Notes: generated by a model not told the origin, from the letters alone. A stretch of DNA of 64,000 bases from Paraburkholderia sp. BL25I1N1 (GCF_003002025.1 NZ_PVZB01000010.1:220327-284326), one strand, 5' to 3'. Positions 42,096 to 51,089 are shown, counted from the first letter of the stretch. Numbers and translations are program-made.

Positions 42096-42764
42096 TTACA
42101 GGCCGAGTTCCGAAGCCAGATGCGGAATGTCCTGGACCTCGTAGTACTGGTAATACGGCGTGGACGGTTCGTGGCCGCGGTTGACGAAGACCTTGTGCTT
42201 GATGCCCATGTCGTGCGCGGTCATCAGGTCGTAGCGCAGGCTCGACGATACGTGCAACACGTCTTCCGGATTGCAGTTGAGCTGGTCGAACATGTATTCG
42301 AAGCCTTGCATGCGCGGCTTGTACGACTGCGCCTGCTGGGCGGTGAACACCTTGTGGAACGGCGCGCCGAGCTTGTCGACGTTGCTCTGGATCTGGTCGT
42401 TCGAAGCGTTCGACAGAATCACCAGCTTGTACTTCTTCGCCAGACGAGCGACGCCTTCCGGCACGTCCGGATGCGGGCCCCAGGTCGGCACGGCTTCATA
42501 GATGCTCTGCGCACCCGCTTCGTTGAATTCGACGTTCACGCGCTTGCACGCGCGGCGCAGCGCATTCACCACTACGTCGCGATACGGCTTCCATGCACCG
42601 AGCACTTCATCGCGACGATAGCCCGCGTAAAACGCGACGAGCTTTTCGAGGTCTTCACCGCTCAGCAAGTGGCCGTACTGTTCGCGCGTCATGTCGGCCA
42701 TGTGGAATTTCGTCAGCGTGCCGTAGCAGTCGAAGGTGATGTATTTCGGTTCGAATTCGATCAT
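42096..42764 (-). CDS. Type II haloacid dehalogenase-like HAD hydrolase
   Basis: A 222-residue HAD enzyme. The nucleophile motif is ITFDCYGTLTKF (Asp12), with the Ser/Thr motif VILSNASN, the Lys motif SYKPRMQGFEYMFD and the final acidic-type region LHVSSSLRYDLMTAHDMG. The opening DCYGTL is that of L-2-haloacid dehalogenases, but many such proteins act on phosphorylated substrates. The usual second Asp of the last motif is replaced (SSSLRYD), as in dehalogenases. It is the first gene of the ten-gene operon, 44 bases before the oxidase. Confidence 0.88.
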   Translation of the reverse strand: MIEFEPKYITFDCYGTLTKFHMADMTREQYGHLLSGEDLEKLVAFYAGYRRDEVLGAWKPYRDVVVNALRRACKRVNVEFNEAGAQSIYEAVPTWGPHPDVPEGVARLAKKYKLVILSNASNDQIQSNVDKLGAPFHKVFTAQQAQSYKPRMQGFEYMFDQLNCNPEDVLHVSSSLRYDLMTAHDMGIKHKVFVNRGHEPSTPYYQYYEVQDIPHLASELGL

Positions 42765-43046
42765 GGTGCAGTCCTATCGTGATGGTGAACCCGCTGTCGG
42801 AGTTCATTGGCGGAAACCGCTTTGCGTGAGACCGGAGCAACGCGTCAAAGCGCACGCCGGTCGACTAAACCTCAATTCCTGTTAAAGATTTAATCAGCGC
42901 AAAAACATAGATGTTCCTGATTAGTGCGCTGCTGGTGACACAAACATTGCGTTTTAACGCCGCTGACAGCACAGAATGCGGCGTTCGGGCCGAAAGCCTT
43001 ATCCCGCCTGGATTTGCGGCCGGTGCGCGAGGCGTGCATCGCGCGT

Positions 43047-43235
43047 TCAGGCGCGCAACTCGATCAGCACGCTTTCGAACCGCGGGCTGGCCTCGTAAGC
43101 GTGGCGGCCGGGATTCTTGCCGCCGCCGAAGCGCAGCGTCGCGCCCGGCTTCAACACGGCGAAGGTCTCGCCGATGCGCTCGGCCAGCGGTTCGGCAAGA
43201 CTTTGCTCGACGTCGTCCGGATTGAAGCTGTCCAT
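43047..43235 (-). CDS. Small hypothetical protein
   Basis: A 62-residue protein, MDSFNPDDVEQSLAEPLAER at the start and a core KPGATLRFGGGKNPGRHAYE. AGGAAA precedes the ATG. No known domain, no signal peptide, and no Cys. Upstream residues of the open frame look non-coding. Alone on the minus strand between the HAD gene and a GNAT gene. Confidence 0.5.
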   Translation of the reverse strand: MDSFNPDDVEQSLAEPLAERIGETFAVLKPGATLRFGGGKNPGRHAYEASPRFESVLIELRA

Positions 43236-43513
43236 GAGCAAGGTTTCCTGGGTGACTGGCCGGTGGTCCGCGCGGTGCGTTTCGTGAATGCTTGCGCCAT
43301 GACAAAATCGTAGAGCCGCGGGCCTGACATATATCGCCGACAAAATTCGCCTCGCAGCAGAAGTTACCTGTAATGCGCACCCAGACCTGGCGTTTTGCAT
43401 CGAATTTCGATGCGGCCCTGTCCGTGGGCCTCGATAAAAAGATCGTCCTAGTCACACCGCGCACCGGATGACACAGTGACGGCGTAAGCCTTCAGTCAAT
43501 CAGGGAGTACGGC

Positions 43514-44386
43514 GTGTCCGATTCGATTACCTATAGACGCTTCACCCTCGACGACATTCCCGCCGCGCACGCGTTGACGGTCGAACTCAAATGGCCGCAT
43601 CGCGCGGACGACTGGAGATTCGTCCTCCAGCTGGGCGTGGGTTTCGTCGCGGAAGACGCGAGCGGCGTGATCGGCACGGCCCTATGCTGGAAATACGGCG
43701 CACAGCGCGCCTCGCTCGGCATGGTGATCGTGTCGCCGCAAAGCCAGGGGCGCGGCATCGGCACAAAGCTGATGGAACTGGTGCTGGAAGAACTGGGCGG
43801 CCGGGTTACGTTCCTGCACGCCACCACCGCCGGCCAGCCGCTTTATGAAAAGCTCGGCTTTCGTGCCGCGGGCACGCTCGACCAGCATCAGGGCGCGGCG
43901 TTTCAGCCGCCGCTCGTATCGCTGCCGCCGGGCGAGCGCTTGCGCCCGCTCGGTTCGAGCGATACGGCGCGCCTGGTCGAACTGGCGTCACGGGCCAGCG
44001 GTCTGGATCGCGGCGAAGTCTTGCCCGCGCTGCTGGACACCGCCGATGGCATCGCGCTCGACCGCGATGGCGAACTGATCGGCTTCGCGCTGTTCCGCCG
44101 CTTCGGCCGCGGCTTTGCGATCGGTCCGGTGGTCGCGGCCGCCTCGGAGGATTCGAGCCGCGCCAAGGCGCTCATCAGCCACTGGCTCGCGCTGAACGAG
44201 GGCGTGTTCGTCCGCGTCGATACGCCCAGCGATAGCGGTCTCACGGAGTGGCTGGAAGAGTTGGGCTTGCCGCGCGTGGACACGGTCGTCAGAATGGTCC
44301 GCAACGCCACGCCGGGCGAGCCCGCGAGCGCCGGTCAGGACTCGCATTACCTGCAATACGGCATCATCAACCAGGCAATCTTCTGA
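43514..44386 (+). CDS. GNAT-family N-acetyltransferase
   Basis: A 290-residue protein with an N-terminal GNAT domain. IVSPQSQGRGIGTKLMEL is the acetyl-CoA (Q/R-x2-G-x-G/A) motif at about residues 70-90, and YEKLGFRAAG closes the fold. The C-terminal half (about 135-275) resembles the GNAT-associated YitH/HsdE-like domain with ALLDTADGIALDRDGELIGFALFR. It starts at GTG 43514 with AGGGAG upstream. It is followed five bases later by the GhrA-like gene, so the two are co-transcribed. Substrate unknown. Confidence 0.85.
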   Translation: MSDSITYRRFTLDDIPAAHALTVELKWPHRADDWRFVLQLGVGFVAEDASGVIGTALCWKYGAQRASLGMVIVSPQSQGRGIGTKLMELVLEELGGRVTFLHATTAGQPLYEKLGFRAAGTLDQHQGAAFQPPLVSLPPGERLRPLGSSDTARLVELASRASGLDRGEVLPALLDTADGIALDRDGELIGFALFRRFGRGFAIGPVVAAASEDSSRAKALISHWLALNEGVFVRVDTPSDSGLTEWLEELGLPRVDTVVRMVRNATPGEPASAGQDSHYLQYGIINQAIF

Positions 44387-44391
44387 CCGAC

Positions 44392-45318
44392 ATGGCCTTC
44401 CTCTATAAAGCCGATCCGGCGCGCGGCGCGCAGTGGGCGAAACTCTTCGCGCAGAAAGCGCCTGAGCTGCCGTTCCATATCTGGCCCGATCTCGGCGACC
44501 CGGCCGCGATCCGTTATCTCGCCGCCTGGCAGCCGCCCGAAGATCCCACGCGCACCTTCCCTAATCTGGAAGTCGTGTTCTCGGTCGGCGCGGGAATCGA
44601 TCAGTTCGATCTGTCGGGCGTGCCGGAGCATGTGCCCGTCGTGCGCATGATCGAGCCGGGAATTGTCGAAGGCATGGTCGAGTACGTCACGCAGGCCGTG
44701 CTGACGATTCATCGCGATCTGTTCGACTACGGCCTTCAGCAACAGCAGCAAGTCTGGCGCGAGTTGCCGCTCAAACCGGCGAGTCAACGCCGCGTGGGCG
44801 TGCTCGGGCTGGGTGTGTTGGGCACGGCCGTGCTGGAGCGGTTGCGGTTGTTCGGCTTCGACTGTGCGGGATGGAGCCGTTCGGGCCGCGAGATAGAAGG
44901 CGTGACCTGTTATGCGGGCGAAGACGCGCTGGATGCGTTTCTCGCGCGCACCGATATCCTGATCTGCCTGCTGCCGCTCACGCCCGCCACGCGCGGGCTA
45001 CTCGGCGCGGAGTTGTTCGCGAAGCTGCCGCGCGGCGCGTCGCTGATTCAAACCGGTCGCGGTCCGCATCTGAATCAGCAGGATCTGCTGGCGGCGCTCG
45101 CGAGCGGCCAGTTGCACAACGCCATTCTCGACGTGACCGATCCCGAGCCATTGCCCGCTGGTCATGCGTTGTGGACACATCCACGCGTGCGCATCACGCC
45201 GCATATCGCCAGCGCGACGCGGCCCGAAACCGCCGTTGAAGTCGTGCTGGAGAATCTGCGCCGCCATCGCGAAGGCATGCCGATGGTCGGTCAGATCGAC
45301 CGCGCGCAAGGCTATTGA
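44392..45318 (+). CDS. Glyoxylate/hydroxypyruvate reductase A-like D-2-hydroxyacid dehydrogenase
   Basis: A 308-residue NAD(P)H-dependent reductase of the GhrA group. The nucleotide motif is GVLGLGVLGTAVLERLRLFGF; catalytic residues fit GRGPHLNQQDLL (Arg), DVTDPEPLPAGHALW (Glu) and TPHIASATRP (His). SVGAGIDQFDL is the family's substrate-loop sequence. It starts five bases after the GNAT stop. It probably reduces glyoxylate or hydroxypyruvate; why it pairs with an acetyltransferase is unclear. Confidence 0.88.
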   Translation: MAFLYKADPARGAQWAKLFAQKAPELPFHIWPDLGDPAAIRYLAAWQPPEDPTRTFPNLEVVFSVGAGIDQFDLSGVPEHVPVVRMIEPGIVEGMVEYVTQAVLTIHRDLFDYGLQQQQQVWRELPLKPASQRRVGVLGLGVLGTAVLERLRLFGFDCAGWSRSGREIEGVTCYAGEDALDAFLARTDILICLLPLTPATRGLLGAELFAKLPRGASLIQTGRGPHLNQQDLLAALASGQLHNAILDVTDPEPLPAGHALWTHPRVRITPHIASATRPETAVEVVLENLRRHREGMPMVGQIDRAQGY

Positions 45319-45501
45319 GGGCAGTACCGCATGAAACGCCCGCGCGGTGGTGCTTTTCAGCGTCCGCAGCAGAAAATGCCAAGACAGCGCACCAAAACGC
45401 GTCGTGCGAGCTTTTCCGGCAATTGTTTAGGTAAGCGGGCGATCGCCGCTGATCAGTAGTATGGAACGGTCAACAGCCCCTTCCGCGACGAGATACCCAT
45501 C

Positions 45502-46899
45502 ATGCCGATTCAATCGCTCATCGAAGCCGACCGTAAGCATCTGATTCACCCGGTCATCAACTACCGCGCGCACGAAGCACGCGGCGTCACCGTCCTCGAA
45601 TCCGCCAGCGGCGCGTTTCTGCGTGACGCGGCCGGCAACGAATTGCTCGACGCGTTTTCCGGACTCTGGTGCGTGAACGTGGGTTACGGCCAGCAGAGCA
45701 TTGTCGACGCCGCTGCCGCGCAGATGCAGAAACTGCCCTACGCGACCGGCTATTTCCATTTCGGCTCGGAACCGGCCATCGAACTCGCGCAGAAGCTGGT
45801 CGAAGTGTCGCCCGCGTCGCTGCAACACGTGTACTTCACACTCGGCGGGTCCGACGCGGTCGATTCGGCGCTGCGCTTCATCACGCATTACTTCAACGCC
45901 ACGGGGCGGCCGTCGAAGAAGCACATCATCGCGCTGCAACGCGGCTATCACGGCTCCTCGACGACCGGTGCCGGTCTTACCGCTCTGCCCGCGTTCCATC
46001 GCAACTTCGATCTGCCGCTGCCGAACCAGCATCATCTGCCGTCGCCGTACGCCTACCGCAGCGATTTCGCCGACGACGCCGCGCTGATCGCCGCCTCGGT
46101 CGCAGCGCTCGAAGCAAAGGTGACCGAGCTTGGCGCCGACAACGTCGCCGCGTTCTTCTGCGAACCGATCCAGGGCTCGGGCGGCGTGATCGTACCGCCG
46201 GTCGGCTGGCTCAAGGCCATGCGTGAAAGTTGCCGTAAGCTGGGCATTCTGTTCGTCGCCGATGAAGTCATCACCGGTTTCGGCCGCACGGGTCCGCTGT
46301 TTGCCTGCCAGGGCGAAAACGTCGAACCGGATCTGATGACGGTCGCCAAAGGCCTGACGGCAGGCTATGCGCCGATGGGCGCCGTGCTGATGTCGGACGA
46401 AATCTATCAGGGCATCGCTGACGGCGACGCCGAAGCCGTGGTCGGCCATGGCCATACGTATTCGGCGCATCCGGTGAGCGCGGCGATCGGCCTCGAAGTG
46501 CTGCGCCTCTATCACGAAGGCGGCCTGCTCGCGAACGGTGTGGCGCGTGCGCCGCGTTTCGCGCGCGGCCTCGACGCCCTGCTCGCGCATCCGCTGGTGG
46601 GTGACTCGCGGCATCGCGGCCTGCTCGGCGCGCTCGAACTGGTCACCGACAAGGACAGCAAGGCAGGCTTCGACCCGGCGTTGAAACTGTCCGAACGGAT
46701 CGCCGCCGCCGCGTATGAAAACCGCCTGATTTTCCGTGCGTTCGGCGACAACATCCTCGGCTTCGCACCGGCGCTTTCGTACACCGAGGCCGAGTTCGAT
46801 CTGATGTTCGAACGGCTCGAAAAGACCCTCGACGACGTTCTCGCACAAGCCGATGTGCGCGCCGCGTTGAAGGTCAAAACTCATGCCACTGCATGCTAG
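45502..46899 (+). CDS. Class III omega-aminotransferase (amine-pyruvate type)
   Basis: A 465-residue PLP enzyme. The PLP Lys is in VAKGLTAGYAPMGAVL, the cofactor Asp in FVADEVITGFGRTG, and GYHGSSTTGAGLTALPAFH and YFTLGGSDAVDSALR are typical for omega-amino acid:pyruvate and putrescine:pyruvate aminotransferases. It converts primary amines to aldehydes. The next gene, which begins 53 bases downstream, is an Lrp-type regulator. The succinate-semialdehyde dehydrogenase at 62.4 kb could act on such products but is not in the same operon. Confidence 0.9.
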   Translation: MPIQSLIEADRKHLIHPVINYRAHEARGVTVLESASGAFLRDAAGNELLDAFSGLWCVNVGYGQQSIVDAAAAQMQKLPYATGYFHFGSEPAIELAQKLVEVSPASLQHVYFTLGGSDAVDSALRFITHYFNATGRPSKKHIIALQRGYHGSSTTGAGLTALPAFHRNFDLPLPNQHHLPSPYAYRSDFADDAALIAASVAALEAKVTELGADNVAAFFCEPIQGSGGVIVPPVGWLKAMRESCRKLGILFVADEVITGFGRTGPLFACQGENVEPDLMTVAKGLTAGYAPMGAVLMSDEIYQGIADGDAEAVVGHGHTYSAHPVSAAIGLEVLRLYHEGGLLANGVARAPRFARGLDALLAHPLVGDSRHRGLLGALELVTDKDSKAGFDPALKLSERIAAAAYENRLIFRAFGDNILGFAPALSYTEAEFDLMFERLEKTLDDVLAQADVRAALKVKTHATAC

Positions 46900-46951
46900 A
46901 GTAGAGGGCCATCCCAGCCCCCACCACGATCGCCGGAGCGACAACGTTACG

Positions 46952-47449
46952 ATGAGCAGCGACTGCAAGCTAGACCGGATTGACCTGCGCATACTTTCCC
47001 AGTTGCAGAAGAAAGGCCGCATAACCAACGTCGAGCTTGCCGACGCGGTCGGGCTGTCGCCCAGTCCTTGCCTGATCCGCGTCAAGCGTCTGGAGAAAGC
47101 CGGCTACATCATCGGCTACGGTGCGCAGATCCAGCTCGAAAAGCTCGGCGACGTGCAAATCGTGTTCACCGAAGTCACGCTCGCCGATCATCGGCGGGAA
47201 GACTTCATCAAGTTCGTGAATGCGATTCGCGACGTCGACGAGATTGTCGAGTGCCATCTGGCGAGCGGCGGTTATGACTATCTGCTGAAGTTCGTCACGC
47301 GCAGCGTGAGCCACTACCAGAGCATCGTGGAAGGGCTACTGGAACGCGATATCGGCATCGAGAAGTACTTCAGCTACGTGATCATCAAGTCGCCGTTCGT
47401 GAAGAGCCATTACCCGCTCGAAACGCTGTTCTCGCAGAATCATCACTAG
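46952..47449 (+). CDS. Lrp/AsnC-family regulator
   Basis: A 165-residue regulator: an N-terminal wHTH (DLRILSQLQKKGRITNVELA, LSPSPCLIRVKRLEKAGYI) and a C-terminal RAM ligand domain (VECHLASGGYDYLLKFVTRS). GGAG lies upstream of the ATG. Lrp-type proteins next to aminotransferases usually respond to the amino acid concerned and control that gene. It is transcribed after the aminotransferase and converges on the LysR gene with 52 bases between. Confidence 0.9.
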   Translation: MSSDCKLDRIDLRILSQLQKKGRITNVELADAVGLSPSPCLIRVKRLEKAGYIIGYGAQIQLEKLGDVQIVFTEVTLADHRREDFIKFVNAIRDVDEIVECHLASGGYDYLLKFVTRSVSHYQSIVEGLLERDIGIEKYFSYVIIKSPFVKSHYPLETLFSQNHH

Positions 47450-47501
47450 GCATTGCTTTGTTGTGACCGGCCGGATCTTGCCGTCGTTCAGCGTGCAGTA
47501 T

Positions 47502-48458
47502 TCAACGTTCGGCAATGCCGGCCATGTTCGCGCCGGCCGTATCGTCGCCCGGCGCATTGCCTTGCGCGAATTCCTCGCTCAAAAAGTCCACGCAAACGCG
47601 CACCTTCGCCGACTGTGCGAGGCGCGCCGGATACACCGCCCACAGGTTCGCCGGTTGCGTGACCTCGGGCAACACCTGCCGCAACTGACCGCTTTCGAGC
47701 AGCGGCCGCACATCCCACATGGAACGCAGCACGATGCCGCGTCCGGCCAGCGCCCACTCCACCGCCACTTCGCCATGATTAGTCGACAACGGTCCCGTGA
47801 CCTTGATCGACACGGTCTCGCCGCGCACCGTCAAACGCCACAGACCGAACGGATGGTCGCGCTCCTTGATCGCGAGACACGCATGCGAGGACAGCTCGGC
47901 AAGCTGGCGCGGCGCGCCACGCCGCGCGATGTAATCGGGCGACGCGCACAACACGCGATGATTCGACGCGAGCCGCCGCGCGATCAGATGCGGCGCGATC
48001 TCGTCACCGATCCGCACGTCCAGGTCGAAGCCCTCGCCGCCGACATCGACGAGGCGGTCGAACAGATCGAGTCGCACGCTCAGTTGCGGATAGCGCTCGG
48101 AAAAGCGCGCGAGCGCGGGCGCGACGAAGCGCCGGCCAAAGCCGAAGCTGCTGGAAATGCGCAGCTTGCCGCCGGGAATGCGGCGCGTGGTGGAGACGTC
48201 TTCCACGAGCTGATCGACATCGTCGAGAATCTTTTCGGCCCACGTGTAGACGCGCTCACCGGCTTCCGTGATCGCGACGCGGCGCGTGGAACGGTGCAAT
48301 AAACGCGTACCGAGCGTAGTCTCAAGCACGTTGATGCGTTTGCTGACATACGCCGCGGACACCGACAAGGCCTCCGCCGCCGCGCTGAAACTGGACTTGC
48401 GCGCCACTTCGCAAAACACGCGCAAATCGCCGAGATCGGGTGAGGGGACGGCGGTCAT
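47502..48458 (-). CDS. LysR-family regulator (DmlR-like)
   Basis: A 318-residue LysR regulator with wHTH at about residues 10-68 (DLRVFCEVARKSSFSAAAEALSV, VLETTLGTRLLHRSTRRVAI) and a substrate-binding domain from about 95. It is divergent from a tartrate/D-malate dehydrogenase, the arrangement of dmlR-dmlA. It probably activates that gene in response to D-malate, tartrate or a related acid. Two dyads in the shared 146-base region are likely binding sites. Confidence 0.9.
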   Translation of the reverse strand: MTAVPSPDLGDLRVFCEVARKSSFSAAAEALSVSAAYVSKRINVLETTLGTRLLHRSTRRVAITEAGERVYTWAEKILDDVDQLVEDVSTTRRIPGGKLRISSSFGFGRRFVAPALARFSERYPQLSVRLDLFDRLVDVGGEGFDLDVRIGDEIAPHLIARRLASNHRVLCASPDYIARRGAPRQLAELSSHACLAIKERDHPFGLWRLTVRGETVSIKVTGPLSTNHGEVAVEWALAGRGIVLRSMWDVRPLLESGQLRQVLPEVTQPANLWAVYPARLAQSAKVRVCVDFLSEEFAQGNAPGDDTAGANMAGIAER

Positions 48459-48482
48459 GGGTCGATTGCTCGCACCTGAGTT

Positions 48483-48529
48483 TGTACACGAATCGTGCAC
48501 AGTGACTTAACTAAAGCGACTATTTTAGT
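48483..48529. promoter_or_regulatory. Two dyads in the LysR/dehydrogenase divergent promoter
   Basis: TGTACACG-AAT-CGTGCACA (48483-48501, one mismatch) and ACTAAA-N8-TTTAGT (48510-48529) lie between the two genes. The first contains the T-N11-A spacing used by LysR proteins. They are probably the recall and activation sites of the DmlR-like regulator. Confidence 0.6.
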
Positions 48530-48604
48530 CTGAAACAGCAGGAATAAAATAGCCGTTATCGAATCGTCCAGAAGCCCCAACAGACCCAAGCGGAGGAGCA
48601 CAAC

Positions 48605-49687
48605 ATGTCGAAGAAATATCGGATCGCAGTCATTCCCGGCGACGGCATCGGCGTTGAAGTCATGCCGGAAGCCATCCGCGTGCTGGAGGCGGTGAAAACG
48701 CGCTTCGGCATCGAGCTGGAGTATCAGCACATTGAATGGGCGAGCTGCGAGTACTACGCGAAGCACGGCAAGATGATGCCGGACGACTGGAAAGCGCAAC
48801 TGCAATCGGCCGACGCGATCCTGTTCGGCGCGGTCGGCTGGCCCGACACGGTGCCCGACCATATCTCCCTGTGGGGGTCGCTGCTCAAGTTCCGCCGCGA
48901 ATTCGACCAGTACATCAATCTGCGCCCGGCGCGCCTCTTTGCCGGCGTGCCTTCGCCGCTCGCCGGCCGCAAGGCGGGCGACATCGACTTCTGGATCGTG
49001 CGTGAAAACACCGAGGGCGAGTACTCGTCGGTGGGCGGCGTGATGTTCGAAGGCACGGAGCGCGAATTCGTGCTGCAGGAATCCGTGTTCACGCGGCACG
49101 GCAGCGAGCGCGTGCTGAAGTTCGCGTTCGATCTCGCGCAACGGCGCGAGCGCAAGAAGATCACCGTGGCCACCAAGAGCAACGGCATCGCGATCAGCAT
49201 GCCGTGGTGGGACAAGGTTGCGGCCGGCATCGCGGCGCAGTATCCGGACGTGGCGTGGGACAAGCAGCACATCGACATTCTGTGCGCGCGCTTCGTGCTG
49301 AGCCCGGATCGCTTCGACGTGGTGGTGGCCACCAATCTGTTCGGCGACATCCTGTCGGATCTCGGCCCTGCGTGCACCGGCACGATCGGTCTCGCGCCGT
49401 CGGGCAATCTGAATCCGGACCGCAAATTTCCGTCGCTGTTCGAACCCGTGCACGGATCGGCGCCGGACATCGCCGGCAAGAACATCGCCAATCCGATCGC
49501 GATGATCTGGTCGGCCGCGATGATGCTCGACTTCCTCGGCAACCACGAGGGCAAGGAGCGCGAGGCGCACGACGCGATCCTCGCCGCCATCGAAGCAACG
49601 CTGGTGGAAGGCCCGCATACCGGCGACCTCGGCGGCAAGGCGAACACCACCGAAGTCGGCCAGGCGATTGCGGCAAAACTCGCCTGA
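48605..49687 (+). CDS. Tartrate dehydrogenase/decarboxylase or D-malate dehydrogenase
   Basis: A 360-residue beta-decarboxylating dehydrogenase. YRIAVIPGDGIGVEVMPEA starts the family. Substrate loop: LLKFRREFDQYINLRPARL; VRENTEGEYSSVGG; the metal/NAD region FGDILSDLGPACTGTIGLAPSGNL; and FEPVHGSAPDIAGKNIANP. It matches TtuC/DmlA more than isocitrate or isopropylmalate dehydrogenases. AGGAGG-like site (GGAGGAG) before the ATG. First gene of a probable operon with an aspartoacylase-like gene, a cupin and possibly an AAHS transporter. Confidence 0.92.
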   Translation: MSKKYRIAVIPGDGIGVEVMPEAIRVLEAVKTRFGIELEYQHIEWASCEYYAKHGKMMPDDWKAQLQSADAILFGAVGWPDTVPDHISLWGSLLKFRREFDQYINLRPARLFAGVPSPLAGRKAGDIDFWIVRENTEGEYSSVGGVMFEGTEREFVLQESVFTRHGSERVLKFAFDLAQRRERKKITVATKSNGIAISMPWWDKVAAGIAAQYPDVAWDKQHIDILCARFVLSPDRFDVVVATNLFGDILSDLGPACTGTIGLAPSGNLNPDRKFPSLFEPVHGSAPDIAGKNIANPIAMIWSAAMMLDFLGNHEGKEREAHDAILAAIEATLVEGPHTGDLGGKANTTEVGQAIAAKLA

Positions 49688-49720
49688 GTCTTTCGTTTAC
49701 TTTCTGCCAGGACAACTCGC

Positions 49721-50710
49721 ATGAGCATGGAAGCCTACCCCATCGAAGTCGAATTCCCCGATATCTCGGCGCACGAACAATCGGCGTCCGGCATCGCTTA
49801 CGTGCATACGTACGATTCGGGCGCGCCGGGTCCGCATGTCATGATCAACGCGCTGACGCACGGCAATGAAGTGTGCGGCGCGATCGTCGTCGACGAATTG
49901 CTGCGCCGTGAGTTGCGGCCGCGGCGCGGGCGTCTCACGCTGGCGTTCGCCAACGTCGACGCTTACCGGAGTTTCGATCCCGCGCAGCCGGACGCGGCCC
50001 GCTTCGTCGATCAGGACTTCAACCGCGTGTGGACCGCCGCGATGCTCGACGACACCTCGCGCACGTCCAGTGAACTGGAACGCGCGCGCGCGATGCGACC
50101 GGTGATCGACGCTGTCGACGCCCTGCTCGATCTGCATTCCATGCACGAGAAGAGCAAGCCGCTGATCGTGGCGGGACCGCTGCAAAAAGGCATCGATCTC
50201 GCCGTGCGGCTCGGCACGCCGGCCACCGTGATCTGCGACGAAGGCCATCCGGAAGGCCGCCGCATGCGCGACTACGAAGGTTTCGGCGATGCGGCCAGTT
50301 CGAAGAACGCGCTGCTGATCGAATGCGGACAGCATTGGGAACAGAGCGCGGTTGCGGTCGCGCGCGACACCACCGCGCGCTTCCTGTTGCTCGCCGGCGT
50401 GATCGACGAAGCGGACCTGCCGGAAGGTTGGCTTGCTCCGCTGCCGCCGGTACAGCACATTGTCCGCGTGACGCAGCCGGTGGTGGCCACTAGCATGGAT
50501 TTTCGTTTTGCGGCGCCGTACACGGGTCTCGAGATCTTCGCCGAGGCCGGCGCCGTGATCGGCTGGTCCAACGGCGAGCCGGTCACCACGCCCTACGACA
50601 ACTGCATGCTCGTCATGCCTTCGCTGCGGCAACTGCGGCCCGGCGTGACCGTCGTCCGGTTAGGCAAGATCGAGCAGACCGTGACGAACAGCCAAGCCAG
50701 CGGCCAATAA
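49721..50710 (+). CDS. Succinylglutamate desuccinylase/aspartoacylase-family zinc hydrolase
   Basis: A 329-residue M14-type metallohydrolase. Zinc ligands are His47 and Glu50 (THGNEVCG) and His139 (LDLHSMH); the catalytic Glu is probably in LIECGQH. Family members cleave N-acyl amino acids. It begins 33 bases after the dehydrogenase. Alongside a tartrate/D-malate dehydrogenase and a transporter, it may release an acid from an N-acyl or amide conjugate; this is inference. Confidence 0.88.
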   Translation: MSMEAYPIEVEFPDISAHEQSASGIAYVHTYDSGAPGPHVMINALTHGNEVCGAIVVDELLRRELRPRRGRLTLAFANVDAYRSFDPAQPDAARFVDQDFNRVWTAAMLDDTSRTSSELERARAMRPVIDAVDALLDLHSMHEKSKPLIVAGPLQKGIDLAVRLGTPATVICDEGHPEGRRMRDYEGFGDAASSKNALLIECGQHWEQSAVAVARDTTARFLLLAGVIDEADLPEGWLAPLPPVQHIVRVTQPVVATSMDFRFAAPYTGLEIFAEAGAVIGWSNGEPVTTPYDNCMLVMPSLRQLRPGVTVVRLGKIEQTVTNSQASGQ

Positions 50711-50744
50711 AGCGGCCCGTGCACACTCAAAAGGTAACGTGAAG

Positions 50745-51089
50745 ATGAAGGTACAGCAGCTCAAGCAAAGCGTGAATCTGCAGAATCTCGAAGACTGGGG
50801 CAAGGTGGGATTGCCCGGTACGACGCCAATTCAGGTGTCGGGCGTGCAACGCGTTATCAAGGGCAGCGAAGCCGTCGATACCGGCATCTTCGAATGCACC
50901 GCCGGCACCTATCGCCGCTCGATCAAGCAGGCCGAGGTGATGCACTTCATTGCGGGACGCGGACGCTTCACGCCCGATAACGAAGAGACCATTCACTTTC
51001 AGAGCGGCGATACGCTCTTTTTCGAAGCTAATACAGAAGGGCTCTGGGAAGTCGAAGAGACGATGCGCAAGGTCTACGTCATCTTCTGA
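50745..51089 (+). CDS. Small cupin-domain protein
   Basis: A 114-residue single cupin. IFECTAGTYRRSIKQAEVMHFIAGRGRFTPD and the second motif HFQSGDTLFFEANTEGLWEVEE match the cupin_3 (DUF861-like) group. The ATG at 50745 is preferred because AAGGT lies nine bases upstream; a GTG at 50739 is too close. Related proteins include ureidoglycolate-type and sugar isomerase-like cupins. It follows the aspartoacylase-like gene by 34 bases. Confidence 0.85.
   Translation: MKVQQLKQSVNLQNLEDWGKVGLPGTTPIQVSGVQRVIKGSEAVDTGIFECTAGTYRRSIKQAEVMHFIAGRGRFTPDNEETIHFQSGDTLFFEANTEGLWEVEETMRKVYVIF

Noticed and set aside
31961..42764. Calling the three-subunit enzyme hydrogen cyanide synthase
   Set aside because: Order and sizes match HcnABC, but the same layout is shared with opine and D-hydroxyproline dehydrogenases, and the linked importer argues for catabolism.
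45427..47085. 552-codon open frame opposite the class III aminotransferase
   Set aside because: The plus-strand frame has complete PLP motifs; the reverse frame has none.
48455..49618. 387-codon open frame opposite the tartrate/D-malate dehydrogenase
   Set aside because: Shadow of a gene with full family motifs.
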